The notes under the pieces are model-generated. The model did not search any database. It was not told where the DNA came from and was given only the letters and a program-made list of their open reading frames with translations. From positions 1 through 38,568 of the forward strand of contig JAACFJ010000027.1 in the NCBI GenBank assembly GCA_009937505.1: a stretch of 38,568 nucleotides of DNA, written 5' to 3'. The DNA is from Gammaproteobacteria bacterium. Its GTDB lineage: Bacteria; Pseudomonadota; Gammaproteobacteria; Steroidobacterales; Woeseiaceae. The position numbers were made by a program, and so were the translations under genes. This document shows, one piece after another, positions 29,727 through 38,231 of this stretch; the stretch's first letter is position 1, and the number at the start of each line of letters is the position of its first letter.

Positions 29727-30188
29727 TCAGGTCTTTTCCTCAACGTTGATTGGCAGGCCGGCGAAGCGGAATCGGGGCACGGGGCTGCTCGATCGCAGCA
29801 GGTCGACCAGGCTGACGTCGTGCAGGGCGTCGCGAATGGCGACATTGATTCGCTGCCAGGCGTTGCCCACGCCACAGACTTCCTCGATGTCGCAATGACT
29901 GTCCGAGGCGCTGCATTCGGTGATCGATACCGGACCCTCCAGCGCGTCGATGATCTCCGCGGCGCTGATCAGGCTGGCGTCACGGGCGAGCTGATAGCCG
30001 CCGTTGGCGCCGCGCGTCGATGTTACGAGTCCGTTACGCGCCAGCGACTTGAGCAGTTTGCTCGCCGTGGGCAACGAAATTCCGGTTCGCGCGGCGATCT
30101 CTGCCGCACTGCAAACCTCGTCCGGATTACGGGCGAGGTGAGCCAGCAACACAGTACCGTAGTCGGTGAGTTTACTGATCCTGAGCAT
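29727..30188 (-). CDS. Rrf2-family Fe-S regulator of the suf operon (SufR/IscR-like)
   Basis: Winged-helix regulator of 153 residues from ATG 30188 ([10 protein letters not shown]). The recognition helix region reads [15 protein letters not shown] and the wing follows ([10 protein letters not shown]). Three cysteines at 92, 99 and 105 sit at nearly the same places as the cluster ligands of IscR (92, 98, 104), so it probably senses Fe-S status. It is the first gene of the suf operon, four bases before sufB, and an IscR-type site overlaps its promoter. An upstream extension of the frame to 30230 runs through that promoter and is rejected. It matches the gammaproteobacterial SUF-system regulator family. 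Confidence 0.93.
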   Translation of the reverse strand: MLRISKLTDYGTVLLAHLARNPDEVCSAAEIAARTGISLPTASKLLKSLARNGLVTSTRGANGGYQLARDASLISAAEIIDALEGPVSITECSASDSHCDIEEVCGVGNAWQRINVAIRDALHDVSLVDLLRSSSPVPRFRFAGLPINVEEKT

Positions 30189-30213
30189 GCGCCGGTCCCG
30201 CCGGATTAAAGAG

Positions 30214-30226
30214 GACCATTTTAGTC
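30214..30226. promoter_or_regulatory. IscR type-1-like binding site
   Basis: GACCATTTTAGTC fits the core of the IscR type-1 consensus (GACT-RWWWY-AGTC) with one mismatch. It lies 26 bases before the sufR start and covers the likely -10 box, the usual place for repression. A second inverted pair, GGACCA (30213-30218) with TGGTCC (30232-30237), surrounds it. Confidence 0.6.
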
Positions 30227-30247
30227 CCAATTGGTCCGGGACGCCAA
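30218..30247 (-). promoter_or_regulatory. Candidate promoter of the suf operon
   Basis: On the minus strand TTGGCG (30247-30242) and TAAAAT (30223-30218) are separated by 18 bases. The -10 lies within the IscR-like site, consistent with autorepression by the Rrf2 regulator. Confidence 0.5.
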
Positions 30248-30262
30248 GTTTTTTGCTATGCT
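30231..30262 (+). promoter_or_regulatory. Possible mlaF promoter
   Basis: An extended -10 (TG at 30254-30255, TATGCT 30257-30262) lies 49 bases before mlaF. The nearest -35-like hexamer, TTGGTC at 30231-30236, is 20 bases away, longer than usual. The site interlocks with the divergent suf promoter. Confidence 0.3.
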
Positions 30263-30310
30263 GCGCGTTTTCCAGCCCCGGCGGCTTCGGCCGTCCAGAC
30301 CAAAGCCGAC

Positions 30311-31126
30311 ATGAATGCTGTATCCGATAATCTTATCGAGATCCACGACCTCGACTATTCTTTCGGGCCGCGAAAGATCTTCAATGGCCTCAACCTGACC
30401 ATCGAGCAGGGGCAGGTAACGGCGATCATGGGGCCCAGCGGCACCGGCAAGACCACGCTGTTGCGGCTTATCACTCGACAAATCGTGCCGGACCACGGCG
30501 TCATACTGGTCGACGGCGTGGATATTGCGACTCTTAATCAGACGCAACTCTACGACCTGCGCAAGCGCTTCGGGATGCTGTTTCAGAACGGCGCGCTGCT
30601 CACGGACCTTTCCGTGTTCGAGAACGTTGCGTTTCCCTTGCGCGAGCATACGCGCCTCACCAATCGCCTCATTCGGCACGTCGTACTCACCAAGCTGCAC
30701 GCGGTAGGACTCCGCGGCGCTGCGGACATGATGCCGCAGCAACTGTCCGGCGGCATGGCGCGGCGCGTAGCGCTGGCCCGGGCCATGGTGATGGATCCGG
30801 ACATTCTGATCTACGACGAGCCTTTTGTCGGGCTCGACCCGATTTCGATGGGCGTGATTGTCCGCCTGGTCCGCAAGATGAACGACGCGCTCGGTATCTC
30901 GAGCATCATTGTCAGCCATGACGTGCAGGAAATTTCGACGGTTGCGGACTGCAGCTACCTGATTTCTAAAGGCAAGGTCGCCGCGTCGGGCAGCCCGGAC
31001 GAACTCAACAACGCGTCGTCGGAACTCGTACGACAGTTCATGCACGGCATGGCCGATGGTCCGGTAGCGTTTCACTACGATGCGCCGGACTACGCGGAGC
31101 AACTGCTGGGCCGGGATACGGAATAA
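30311..31126 (+). CDS. mlaF: Phospholipid transport ATPase MlaF
   Basis: Cytoplasmic ABC ATPase that powers the MlaFEDB complex in phospholipid trafficking between inner and outer membrane. The 271-residue protein has Walker A GPSGTGKTT (K47), signature LSGGMARRVALARAM and Walker B ILIYDEPFVGLDP. First gene of mlaFEDCB; divergent from the suf operon. Confidence 0.96.
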   Translation: MNAVSDNLIEIHDLDYSFGPRKIFNGLNLTIEQGQVTAIMGPSGTGKTTLLRLITRQIVPDHGVILVDGVDIATLNQTQLYDLRKRFGMLFQNGALLTDLSVFENVAFPLREHTRLTNRLIRHVVLTKLHAVGLRGAADMMPQQLSGGMARRVALARAMVMDPDILIYDEPFVGLDPISMGVIVRLVRKMNDALGISSIIVSHDVQEISTVADCSYLISKGKVAASGSPDELNNASSELVRQFMHGMADGPVAFHYDAPDYAEQLLGRDTE

Positions 31127-31131
31127 ACAGG

Positions 31132-31896
31132 ATGTTCCGGGACCTCTATTACACAGTTTTCGAATTCGTGCGCACGTTCGGCGCGCTGCAGCTGTTCTTC
31201 CTGCGGCTGCTGATGCACACACCCACCGTTCTGTCTCGTCGATTCGGGCTGGTGATAGGACAGGTCTACAACGCGGGCGCCTTGTCTCTGGTCATTATTG
31301 TCATTTGTGGATTTTTCGTCGGCGCCGTGCTCGGACTGCAGGGCTTCTCGAACCTGTCGCGATTCAATGCCGAAGATTCTGTGGGCGCCGTCGCGGCGCT
31401 GGCCCTGGTGAAGGAACTCGGGCCCGTAATAACGGCACTGTTGTTCGCGGGACGCGCAGGCACGGCATTGTCGTCGGAAATCGGTCTCATGAAAGCGACC
31501 GATCAGCTGTCGGCCATGGAGATGATGGCGGTCAATCCGATTCGGCGGGTCGTCGTGCCGCGGTTTCTCGGTGGCGTAGTGGCCATGCCGCTGCTTGCCG
31601 CCGTCTTCAGCATGGTAGGACTGCTGGGCGCCCACCTGGTCTGCGTGCCGCTGCTGGGAGTCGATGTCGGTTCCTTCTGGCAGCAGATGCAGCAATCGGT
31701 GGAAGTGGCCGACATCAACGAAGGCATCATCAAGAGCATCGCATTCGGCATAGCAGCGAGCCTGCTTGCCGTATGGGAAGGATATAATGCGATTCCGACC
31801 GCCGAAGGGGTTGGGCGCGCAACGACGAGAACCGTGGTACTCACTGCCATCGTAGTGTTGATCTTCGATTTCATGATTACCGCCGTGGCGATATAG
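31132..31896 (+). CDS. mlaE: Phospholipid transport permease MlaE
   Basis: Inner-membrane permease of 254 residues with about five or six helices. The MlaE family motifs are clear: FFVGAVLGLQGF, ALVKELGPVITALLFAGRAG, EIGLMKATDQLSAMEMMAVNP and SLLAVWEGYNA near the end. Starts five bases after mlaF. Confidence 0.96.
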   Translation: MFRDLYYTVFEFVRTFGALQLFFLRLLMHTPTVLSRRFGLVIGQVYNAGALSLVIIVICGFFVGAVLGLQGFSNLSRFNAEDSVGAVAALALVKELGPVITALLFAGRAGTALSSEIGLMKATDQLSAMEMMAVNPIRRVVVPRFLGGVVAMPLLAAVFSMVGLLGAHLVCVPLLGVDVGSFWQQMQQSVEVADINEGIIKSIAFGIAASLLAVWEGYNAIPTAEGVGRATTRTVVLTAIVVLIFDFMITAVAI

Positions 31897-31906
31897 GGAT
31901 AGTTTT

Positions 31907-32380
31907 ATGCAACAGACACGCACAGTAGAGCTGGGTACGGGCCTTTTCGCGCTGCTCGGTATGGGCGCGTTGTTTTTTCTGACGACTCAGACGACCGGCG
32001 GCGAGGACTTTTCCGCCGACGAGACCTTCGAAATTACCGCTCGCTTCGATAATGTGGGCAGTCTCCGGCCGCGTGCCCCGGTTTCGATGTCCGGCGTCAC
32101 TATTGGCCGTGTAACCGGTATCGAATTCGACCCGACCGCGCTGGAAGCCATCGTGACAATGGATGTCGATGCACGCTACGACCAGATTCCGGAGGATTCG
32201 GATGCGAGCATTCTCACGGCGGGTCTGCTTGGTAGTCAGTACGTGGGCCTTCAGGCCGGCGGCTCGGAGTTCTACCTCGAAAACGGCAGCGAAATCCTGT
32301 TGACCCAATCGGCGATCGTCCTCGAAAACCTGATCGGCAAATTCCTTGTAAGAGGCGGGTCCGATGAAACGTCGGATTGA
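31907..32380 (+). CDS. mlaD: MCE-domain lipid-binding protein MlaD
   Basis: Periplasmic MCE protein anchored by one N-terminal helix (about 8-26). The 157-residue product is shorter than E. coli MlaD (183), mostly through a short C-terminal tail. The MCE domain (about 40-118) contains the typical ARFDNVGSLRPRAPVSMSGVTIG and LLGSQYVGLQ. AGGGA lies seven bases before the ATG. It overlaps mlaC by 17 bases. Confidence 0.95.
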   Translation: MQQTRTVELGTGLFALLGMGALFFLTTQTTGGEDFSADETFEITARFDNVGSLRPRAPVSMSGVTIGRVTGIEFDPTALEAIVTMDVDARYDQIPEDSDASILTAGLLGSQYVGLQAGGSEFYLENGSEILLTQSAIVLENLIGKFLVRGGSDETSD

Positions 32381-32987
32381 CTGGTACCGGCCGGCGGCAT
32401 TCCTTGCTGCTCTGCTGCTGACCGCGACAGCGGTCGCAGATCCCGGTTCGCCCGATGCGGTTATCGAGGGCGCGGTCATGGAGCTCACCGAGAAGCTCAG
32501 CGGTCGTAAGGAGGAATTGGCGGAGGACAGGGATGCACTGTATGCGCTGATTAACGACATTCTGCTGCCGCGGTTCGATCGCAAGCTGGCTGCACAGCTG
32601 GTCCTTGCCAAGCACTGGCGTACGGCCAGCGACGAGCAGCGCGAGCGCTTCATCAACGCTTTCTATGATTCGCTTTTGAGAAAGTATGCGGATGGACTGC
32701 TCGAATTCGATGAAGAGCAAATCGAAGTTATCCATTTCCGTGGCGATACATCGGCGAAGCGATCGCTGGTGAAGACGAATGTCACGCTTGATGACGGGAC
32801 CAAGGTCCCGGTGCACTACGACCTGGTCAATCGCGGGGATCATTGGCTCATTTTCAATGTCAAGGTCGAAGGCGTCTCCTACGTCAGCAACTACCGAACT
32901 GAACTCGATTCGGAGATTCGTTCGACCAGCCTTGCGGCGGTAATCGAGCGACTCGAATCCGAGGCCAGCAGCGGTCCCGATGAGTAA
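32364..32987 (+). CDS. mlaC: Periplasmic phospholipid carrier MlaC
   Basis: Soluble shuttle between MlaFEDB and the outer-membrane MlaA complex. The 207-residue precursor has a Sec signal ending near AVAD (about residue 26), then the Tol-Tol (ABC-associated auxiliary) domain with AAQLVLAKHWRTASDEQRERF and YDLVNRGDHWLIFNVKVEGVSY. Overlaps mlaB by eight bases. Confidence 0.95.
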   Translation: MKRRIDWYRPAAFLAALLLTATAVADPGSPDAVIEGAVMELTEKLSGRKEELAEDRDALYALINDILLPRFDRKLAAQLVLAKHWRTASDEQRERFINAFYDSLLRKYADGLLEFDEEQIEVIHFRGDTSAKRSLVKTNVTLDDGTKVPVHYDLVNRGDHWLIFNVKVEGVSYVSNYRTELDSEIRSTSLAAVIERLESEASSGPDE

Positions 32988-33315
32988 GTTCGAACTCCAC
33001 GATCTCGGTGAGGGTCACTTCACTCTCAACGGCGAAATGACGTTCGAGACCGCCGAGCGTATCCTCATGGCCAGCGAAGAGCCATTCGAGCAACACACGC
33101 GGATCGAAGTGGATCTCTCGGGCGTTACCAATGCGGATTCCGCGGGCCTTGCGTTGCTGCTCGAGTGGATAACCTGGGCGAATCACACCGTGCGTGAGAT
33201 TCGTTTCCTTTCGATGCCGGAACGCGTTCTTGCGATTGCTCGTACCACGGAAGTGGAGCAGTTGTTGAAGCGCGGCGAACGATGGGCTGGCTTCATCGAA
33301 GCGCCCGGGGCCTGA
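32980..33315 (+). CDS. mlaB: STAS-domain protein MlaB
   Basis: Small cytoplasmic STAS protein (111 residues) that binds MlaF and supports complex assembly. The STAS core shows the beta strand IEVDLSGVTNADSAGLALLLEW. Last gene of mlaFEDCB; its stop is 8 bases from the convergent mlaA stop. Confidence 0.93.
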   Translation: MSKFELHDLGEGHFTLNGEMTFETAERILMASEEPFEQHTRIEVDLSGVTNADSAGLALLLEWITWANHTVREIRFLSMPERVLAIARTTEVEQLLKRGERWAGFIEAPGA

Positions 33316-33323
33316 CTAACGGC

Positions 33324-34097
33324 TCATTCCTCTTCAAAGAACTCGTCGAACAGGTCTTCTTCTTCTTCCGTGCTCGGCGGATTGCCGTCGTAGACCTGGA
33401 AGCGATGATTCTGCAGGTAGGACTCGCGCACCGTCAGGTAGGGATCCTTCGAATCCTCGAGGAGCGTCTCGGCAGTCAACAAACGCATGCGCAGATCGAT
33501 GACGCGCAGGCCATAGATCTTGTCGCGCACCGACGAGTTGTCGTAGTGAATCAGCAGGTCACTGTAGATATCGACCGGTATCGACACGGCGTCGAGCAAT
33601 GTATTTGGACCGAGGATCGGTATGAAAAGGTATGGGCCCTCCGGTAATCCCCAGACGGCCAGCGTTTGCCCGAAGTCCTCATCGTACTCGGGTATTCCCT
33701 CCTCGGTAGCTATGTCGAAAAGCCCGGCGATACCGAATGTGCTGTTCAGCAGGAATCGACTCAGGTCGGTAAACCCCGGCCCCGGCTTGCCCTGCAGGAA
33801 ATTGTTCAGGGCGGAGCGCGGTGTGGCCAGGTTCCGGGAGAAATTCGTTACGCCGCGTCGCGCGAATTCGGGCATCACCGCCTTGTAGCCGCGGGCAATC
33901 GGTCTGAGCGTATAGCGGTCAAATACATCGTTAATCGCGTACATGCTGCGATTGAGCGGCTCGAAGGGGTCGTACTCGGCGCGGACAGGGGGGGCGCCGC
34001 CATCGTCTTCAGGCGGGCTGCTTGCGCAACCTGCCGCCAGCATCCCGAGAACGACGAGCATGCATCGGAATGCATGGATTCTGATGTGCGGTCTCAT
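33324..34097 (-). CDS. mlaA: Outer-membrane lipoprotein MlaA (VacJ)
   Basis: Ring-shaped outer-membrane lipoprotein that removes misplaced phospholipids from the outer leaflet and passes them to MlaC. From ATG 34097 the product has 257 residues with lipobox LAAGC. Family motifs are YDPFEPLNRSMYAIND, NFSRNLATPRSALNNFLQGK and EDFGQTLAVWG..GPYLFIPILGP. The C-terminal tail is very acidic. An upstream extension to 34187 precedes the signal peptide and is rejected. It follows bepA by 22 bases and is likely cotranscribed with it. Confidence 0.95.
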   Translation of the reverse strand: MRPHIRIHAFRCMLVVLGMLAAGCASSPPEDDGGAPPVRAEYDPFEPLNRSMYAINDVFDRYTLRPIARGYKAVMPEFARRGVTNFSRNLATPRSALNNFLQGKPGPGFTDLSRFLLNSTFGIAGLFDIATEEGIPEYDEDFGQTLAVWGLPEGPYLFIPILGPNTLLDAVSIPVDIYSDLLIHYDNSSVRDKIYGLRVIDLRMRLLTAETLLEDSKDPYLTVRESYLQNHRFQVYDGNPPSTEEEEDLFDEFFEEE

Positions 34098-34119
34098 TGC
34101 GGTTGCCGGATTCCCCGGG

Positions 34120-35622
34120 TCAACCGGAGTTGCGCGCTGACGCGCCGACGGGCTGGCTGCGCTGTAGCTGCTTGAGTTGCTCCTCACTCATGTACTCGCG
34201 AATAAAATCGATCCGAGCCTCGAAACGAATCCGCTGGATCTCCTGGAGTTCCGGAAGCGCCAGCGCGCGCTGCAGAAAGCTGATGCCGCCGACGAGGTTG
34301 CCGGTCATGAGGTGGTATTCGGAAAGATAGTAAAGCGCTTCTGCCGTGTCGCCGGCTTCGTTCGCAGCCCTTGCGATCAGCCTGACCTGCTCAGGCGTCG
34401 GAGGAACGTTGTTCATCAGGTCCAGGAGTATCCTGTGGGCTTTATCGGCTTGCCCGAGCTTCAGCAATCCCTCGCCGTAGTGAATCACCAGCGGCACGTT
34501 TCGGGGGAACAGGCTAACGGCGCGCTCGAACGTGGCAAGGGCGCGATCAGGCTGTTCCAGGGCAAGCCGCGTTTCGCCAGCACCGATATGGTAAGCGATG
34601 ACTTTCTGATTACGTTCCAGGAGTTCCTCGAAGATCCGGCTCGCATCGCGATACCGGCCCGCGCGCTGGTAGGCGACCGCGCGACCGTACTTCTCGATGT
34701 CGTTCTGCTGTTCGTAGTCGCGGGACTCGAAATACACAATCGCGCCTTCTTCCGTGTCGAAGCTCTCGACCTTCATCCGCGCCCGCGCGATGCCGTAATT
34801 GACAGAGTCGCTGCTCGGTCTGCGGGGATAGCCGCGCGCCCGGTTTCGCGCCTCCGCTATGCGCTGGGTCGTGACGGGGTGCGTGCGCAGGAACTCGGGT
34901 AGACGCATATCGAGATCGGCCGGCGACTGCCGGGACATTACTTCGAAGAACGAGGCCATGCCGTGCGGATCGAAGCCCGCATCGTCCATCGCCCGGATGC
35001 CGATGCGATCGGCTTCGTACTCGTTGCTGCGGGTGAAGTTGATCTGTTGCTGGACCGCCGTTCCCTGCGCGACCACTATACCGGCCTGTGCGGCATTGGC
35101 GTCCCCGGTAACTACGCCCGCCAGTATCGCGCCCAGCATCAGCGCGGTGGTCATTATGCTCTGACGCTGGCTGGCATGGATTGCTCGCGCAATATGGCGC
35201 TGCGTGACGTGCGCGACCTCGTGAGCCAGTACGCCCGCGAGTTCGTCTTCATTGCGCGTGGCCTCGAGCAACCCGGTATGTACGCCGATGAAACCACCGG
35301 GGAGCGCGAAGGCGTTGATGTTGGGATCATCAATGACGAAAAACTTGAAGCTCTGGCTGCCGTCGTTGGCATGAGCGGCAATTCGGCTTCCGACTTCGTT
35401 GATGTACTCGGTAACGAGCGGGTCCTCGACGACTCTTCCGCTCAGTCGGATCTGCGCCATGATCGCGCGCCCGAGCTGGGCTTCGTCAGACTTGGACAGC
35501 GCGGTATCGGCCGGGCTTCCCATATCCGGCAGCTTGATGTCGTCCGCGCCAGCGCCACTGGTCAGCAATAGAAGCGCGACCGTCAACGATAAGGCGAATT
35601 TCCTGATAGTGCGTCCGATCAA
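34120..35622 (-). CDS. bepA: Periplasmic M48 metalloprotease/chaperone (BepA-like)
   Basis: Sec-exported zinc protease of 500 residues related to BepA, which helps or degrades stalled LptD in outer-membrane assembly. A signal peptide (cut near AGADD) precedes the M48 domain with HEVAH (H134, H138), the third ligand E201 in NEYEAD, and H248 in THPVTTQR, which matches the regulatory histidine (H246) of E. coli BepA. The C-terminal half is made of TPR repeats, as in BepA. mlaA follows. Confidence 0.92.
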   Translation of the reverse strand: MIGRTIRKFALSLTVALLLLTSGAGADDIKLPDMGSPADTALSKSDEAQLGRAIMAQIRLSGRVVEDPLVTEYINEVGSRIAAHANDGSQSFKFFVIDDPNINAFALPGGFIGVHTGLLEATRNEDELAGVLAHEVAHVTQRHIARAIHASQRQSIMTTALMLGAILAGVVTGDANAAQAGIVVAQGTAVQQQINFTRSNEYEADRIGIRAMDDAGFDPHGMASFFEVMSRQSPADLDMRLPEFLRTHPVTTQRIAEARNRARGYPRRPSSDSVNYGIARARMKVESFDTEEGAIVYFESRDYEQQNDIEKYGRAVAYQRAGRYRDASRIFEELLERNQKVIAYHIGAGETRLALEQPDRALATFERAVSLFPRNVPLVIHYGEGLLKLGQADKAHRILLDLMNNVPPTPEQVRLIARAANEAGDTAEALYYLSEYHLMTGNLVGGISFLQRALALPELQEIQRIRFEARIDFIREYMSEEQLKQLQRSQPVGASARNSG

Positions 35623-35770
35623 GGGATGAGCCTGTTTAAAATATTCCTAGGGTTTCCGACTAAGAGTGCCTGAAACCGTTCCCAATATTACCTGCCGAAC
35701 CAGCCGACGCGGCTCCGATTTTACCGTGGCCGGCACGTTTTTGACTGTTAAATTGCTGATTCTATGCAGA

Positions 35771-36244
35771 TTACTGGCCAATCTCCTTTACAGCCCCCAG
35801 CACCTCCTCGGCGTGCCCCTTGACCTTAACCTTGCGCCACTCCCGGCGCAGCTTGCCGTCAACGTCGATCAGGAAAGTGCTGCGTTCGATACCCATGAAC
35901 TTACGCCCGTACATGTTCTTTTCACGAATAACGTCGAATTTTTCACACAGTTTGCCATCCGCGTCCGAGAGCAGGTCGAAGGAGAATTTCTGCTTCGCCT
36001 TGAACTTCTCGTGGGATTCAATGCTGTCCTTCGATACGCCGAGGATCAGCGTATTCTGCCGCTTGAACCGCGCGTGCAGGTCGCGAAAATCCTGCCCCTC
36101 CAGCGTACAGCCGGGGGTACTGTCTTTCGGATAGAAGTAAATTACGACGTTCTTGCCCCGCAAGTCCTTCAAGCGTACGTTCTTGTCACCCGTTGACTCC
36201 GCGGTGAAATCGGCAACGACTCGGTTCATCGTGGGTCCGCTCAA
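35771..36244 (-). CDS. bcp: Peroxiredoxin of the BCP/PrxQ type
   Basis: Thiol peroxidase of 157 residues. The peroxidatic cysteine is C46 in DSTPGCTLEG. The resolving cysteine found five residues later in E. coli Bcp is absent, so it is a 1-Cys form or uses the cysteine in GKLCEKFD. The TTG at 36244 is preceded by AAGGAG at good distance; ATG 36229 would give the common family start but lacks a ribosome site. It follows gcvR by 23 bases, an arrangement shared with E. coli. Confidence 0.93.
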   Translation of the reverse strand: MSGPTMNRVVADFTAESTGDKNVRLKDLRGKNVVIYFYPKDSTPGCTLEGQDFRDLHARFKRQNTLILGVSKDSIESHEKFKAKQKFSFDLLSDADGKLCEKFDVIREKNMYGRKFMGIERSTFLIDVDGKLRREWRKVKVKGHAEEVLGAVKEIGQ

Positions 36245-36267
36245 TGTTCTCTCCTTCGAGTCAGGTG

Positions 36268-36795
36268 TCAGCTCTTGACCGGCTCGAGTATGGCGTCGAG
36301 ATTGAGCCGGTCGCTCAATTCAAGGAACTCTTCCCGCAACTGGGCGATGTGGATGGACGACGGCACATTGACGGCCATCTGCACGGCAAACATCTGGGCG
36401 CCCGTGTGTGCTGCCGGATAGCTCCGCGTGGCAACGTCTGCGATTTCGATATTGTGCGAAGCGAAGAAGTTCGCGAGGTTGTAAACGATGCCCTCGTGGT
36501 CGAGGCTCACGACATCGACAGCGTAGGGCATGCGATCTTCCTTGACCTGGCGCTCACCCGTCTTGCGGATCGTGAAGGTCAGGTCGCCGTCGCCGAGCTT
36601 TTCGAGTCCTTTCTCGAGTCGATTCAGGGTATGCCAGTTGCCGGACACCAGCATCAGCATCGCAAATTCGTTGCCGAGCGTAGTCATGCGGCTTTCCTCG
36701 ATGTTGCCGCCGCAATTGAGGATGACCTCGGTGATGTCCTGAACCATACCGGTACGATCAGGGCCAATCGCTGATAAAACAATAAGTTGTGTCAT
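36268..36795 (-). CDS. gcvR: Glycine cleavage regulator GcvR-like, two ACT domains
   Basis: Protein of 175 residues with two ACT domains (about 3-75 and 90-170), opening VLSAIGPDRTGMVQDIT. In E. coli GcvR holds GcvA and represses the glycine cleavage operon. Position upstream of bcp and divergent from dapA is conserved. There is no Shine-Dalgarno motif; an A/T-rich leader (AAATTTAAAAAAATG) precedes the start. No gcvA or gcv gene is in the window. Confidence 0.88.
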   Translation of the reverse strand: MTQLIVLSAIGPDRTGMVQDITEVILNCGGNIEESRMTTLGNEFAMLMLVSGNWHTLNRLEKGLEKLGDGDLTFTIRKTGERQVKEDRMPYAVDVVSLDHEGIVYNLANFFASHNIEIADVATRSYPAAHTGAQMFAVQMAVNVPSSIHIAQLREEFLELSDRLNLDAILEPVKS

Positions 36796-36885
36796 TTTTT
36801 TAAATTTCGTCGTAAATAATTGTCGTTCAGGATCCGGCGTATTCGATTTGGCCCGGTCCGAGTATCATCAGAATCGCCGGGTTTC

Positions 36886-36914
36886 TTGCCAGCACCGACC
36901 GTGAACAGTAACAT
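36886..36914 (+). promoter_or_regulatory. Candidate dapA promoter
   Basis: TTGCCA (36886-36891) and TAACAT (36909-36914) with a 17-base spacer, about 30 bases before the dapA start. Confidence 0.5.
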
Positions 36915-36943
36915 CGCCGCCTCATTTTAAGCGAGGACAACTT

Positions 36944-37828
36944 GTGCTGAAGGGTAGCCTGGTCGCCCTGGTGACGCCGTTTGACGACCATAATCGGGTC
37001 GATTACGCGGCTCTCAAGAGGCTGATCGATTTTCACGTTGCTGAGGGCACTGATGGCCTGGTCATCGCCGGCACCACCGGCGAGTCTGCAACGTTGGCCA
37101 CCGAGGAGCATATCGAACTCATCGGCCGTGCTGTCGAGATCTCGGCCGGTCGCCTGCCAATTATCGCCGGTACAGGGTCAAATTCGACGGCCCAGACGGT
37201 GAATCTGTCGGTCGCCGTGCGCGATACTGGCCTCGATGGTTATCTCTTGGTCGTGCCTTACTACAACAAGCCGCTGCAGGAGGGCATGTACAGGCACTTC
37301 TCGGCTGTGGCGGATGCCGTCGACAAGCCGGTGATCCTTTACAACGTGCCGGGCCGCACCGTGGCAGACCTGCTGCCCGAGACCGTGGCGCGCCTCGCGA
37401 AGCACGAGAATATCGTGGCGATCAAGGAAGCAACCGGTGACATCGGACGTTTAAGGGACATCCAGGCGATTGTTTCGCCGGATTTCAGGCTGTTCAGCGG
37501 CGATGATTTCACGGTTCTGCCATTCATCGAGCAGGGTGGGCATGGAGTGGTGACCGTAAGCGGCAACGTGGTTCCCGCCCAGATGGCCGAACTGTGCCGG
37601 CTCGCCAGCGCCGGCGAGCGCGATGCAGCGAAAGCGATCGATGATCGATTGCAGCCATTGAACACCGCGCTGTTTGTGGAGTCGAACCCAATTCCGGTGA
37701 AATGGGCCGTGAGCAAGATGGGCATGATTGAACCGCATATTCGGCTGCCGCTGACCGAGTTCAGCGATCAGTACCATGAGCAAATGCTGTCTGCGATGTC
37801 CGGCGCCGGCGTGGAGATTCCCGCCTGA
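36944..37828 (+). CDS. dapA: 4-hydroxy-tetrahydrodipicolinate synthase
   Basis: Condenses pyruvate with aspartate semialdehyde in lysine and diaminopimelate synthesis. The 294-residue product starts with GTG, preceded by GAGG. The Schiff-base lysine is K161 in VAIKEATGD, the same position as in E. coli; the catalytic tyrosine is in ILYNVPGRT, and GTTGESATL carries the conserved Thr pair. One-base overlap (TGATG) with the next gene. Confidence 0.98.
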   Translation: MLKGSLVALVTPFDDHNRVDYAALKRLIDFHVAEGTDGLVIAGTTGESATLATEEHIELIGRAVEISAGRLPIIAGTGSNSTAQTVNLSVAVRDTGLDGYLLVVPYYNKPLQEGMYRHFSAVADAVDKPVILYNVPGRTVADLLPETVARLAKHENIVAIKEATGDIGRLRDIQAIVSPDFRLFSGDDFTVLPFIEQGGHGVVTVSGNVVPAQMAELCRLASAGERDAAKAIDDRLQPLNTALFVESNPIPVKWAVSKMGMIEPHIRLPLTEFSDQYHEQMLSAMSGAGVEIPA

Positions 37829-38100
37829 TGCGAACCGGCATTGCCAGAAGATTGCTGTATACAGTCTCGCTCAGCCTATTGGCCGCCCTGGCGGCATGCG
37901 GTAGTGGGGCGCCCGTAACTTGCGATGAGCCGCAGCGCTATCAACAGTCTGTGGAAAACGAAAAACTGAAGACGCCGGACGATCTGAATGCGCCGGAACC
38001 GTATCTCGAGATGCCGGTGCCGGAGCCGAACCCAAGGCCGGAACGGCCGGAGGGTTCACCATGCCTGGACTTGCCGCCACGTATATCGACGTCGAGCTGA
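37828..38100 (+). CDS. Small lipoprotein in the bamC position
   Basis: Lipoprotein precursor of 90 residues, lipobox LAAC at Cys24. The mature part (about 67 residues) is Pro/Glu rich and probably unfolded: EPQRYQQSVENEKLKTPDDLN, then a proline-rich end with a second and third cysteine. It is translationally coupled to dapA, where many gammaproteobacteria have bamC (nlpB). The stretch RYQ...LKTPDDL resembles the unstructured N-terminus of BamC, but the folded BamC domains are missing. It may be a reduced BamC relative or an unrelated lipoprotein; function unknown. Confidence 0.7.
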   Translation: MRTGIARRLLYTVSLSLLAALAACGSGAPVTCDEPQRYQQSVENEKLKTPDDLNAPEPYLEMPVPEPNPRPERPEGSPCLDLPPRISTSS

Positions 38101-38106
38101 AGAATC

Positions 38107-38197
<91 letters not shown>

Positions 38198-38208
38198 GAA
38201 AATAAAAC

Positions 38209-38231
38209 GGCCCCCTTGCGGGGCCTTTTTT
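38209..38231 (+). terminator. Rho-independent terminator after tRNA-Ser
   Basis: GGCCCC (38209-38214), a CTTGC loop and GGGGCC (38220-38225), followed by TTTTTT and flanked by AAAATAAAA / TTTTATTTT-like arms. It ends the tRNA transcript and may work in both directions. Confidence 0.85.
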
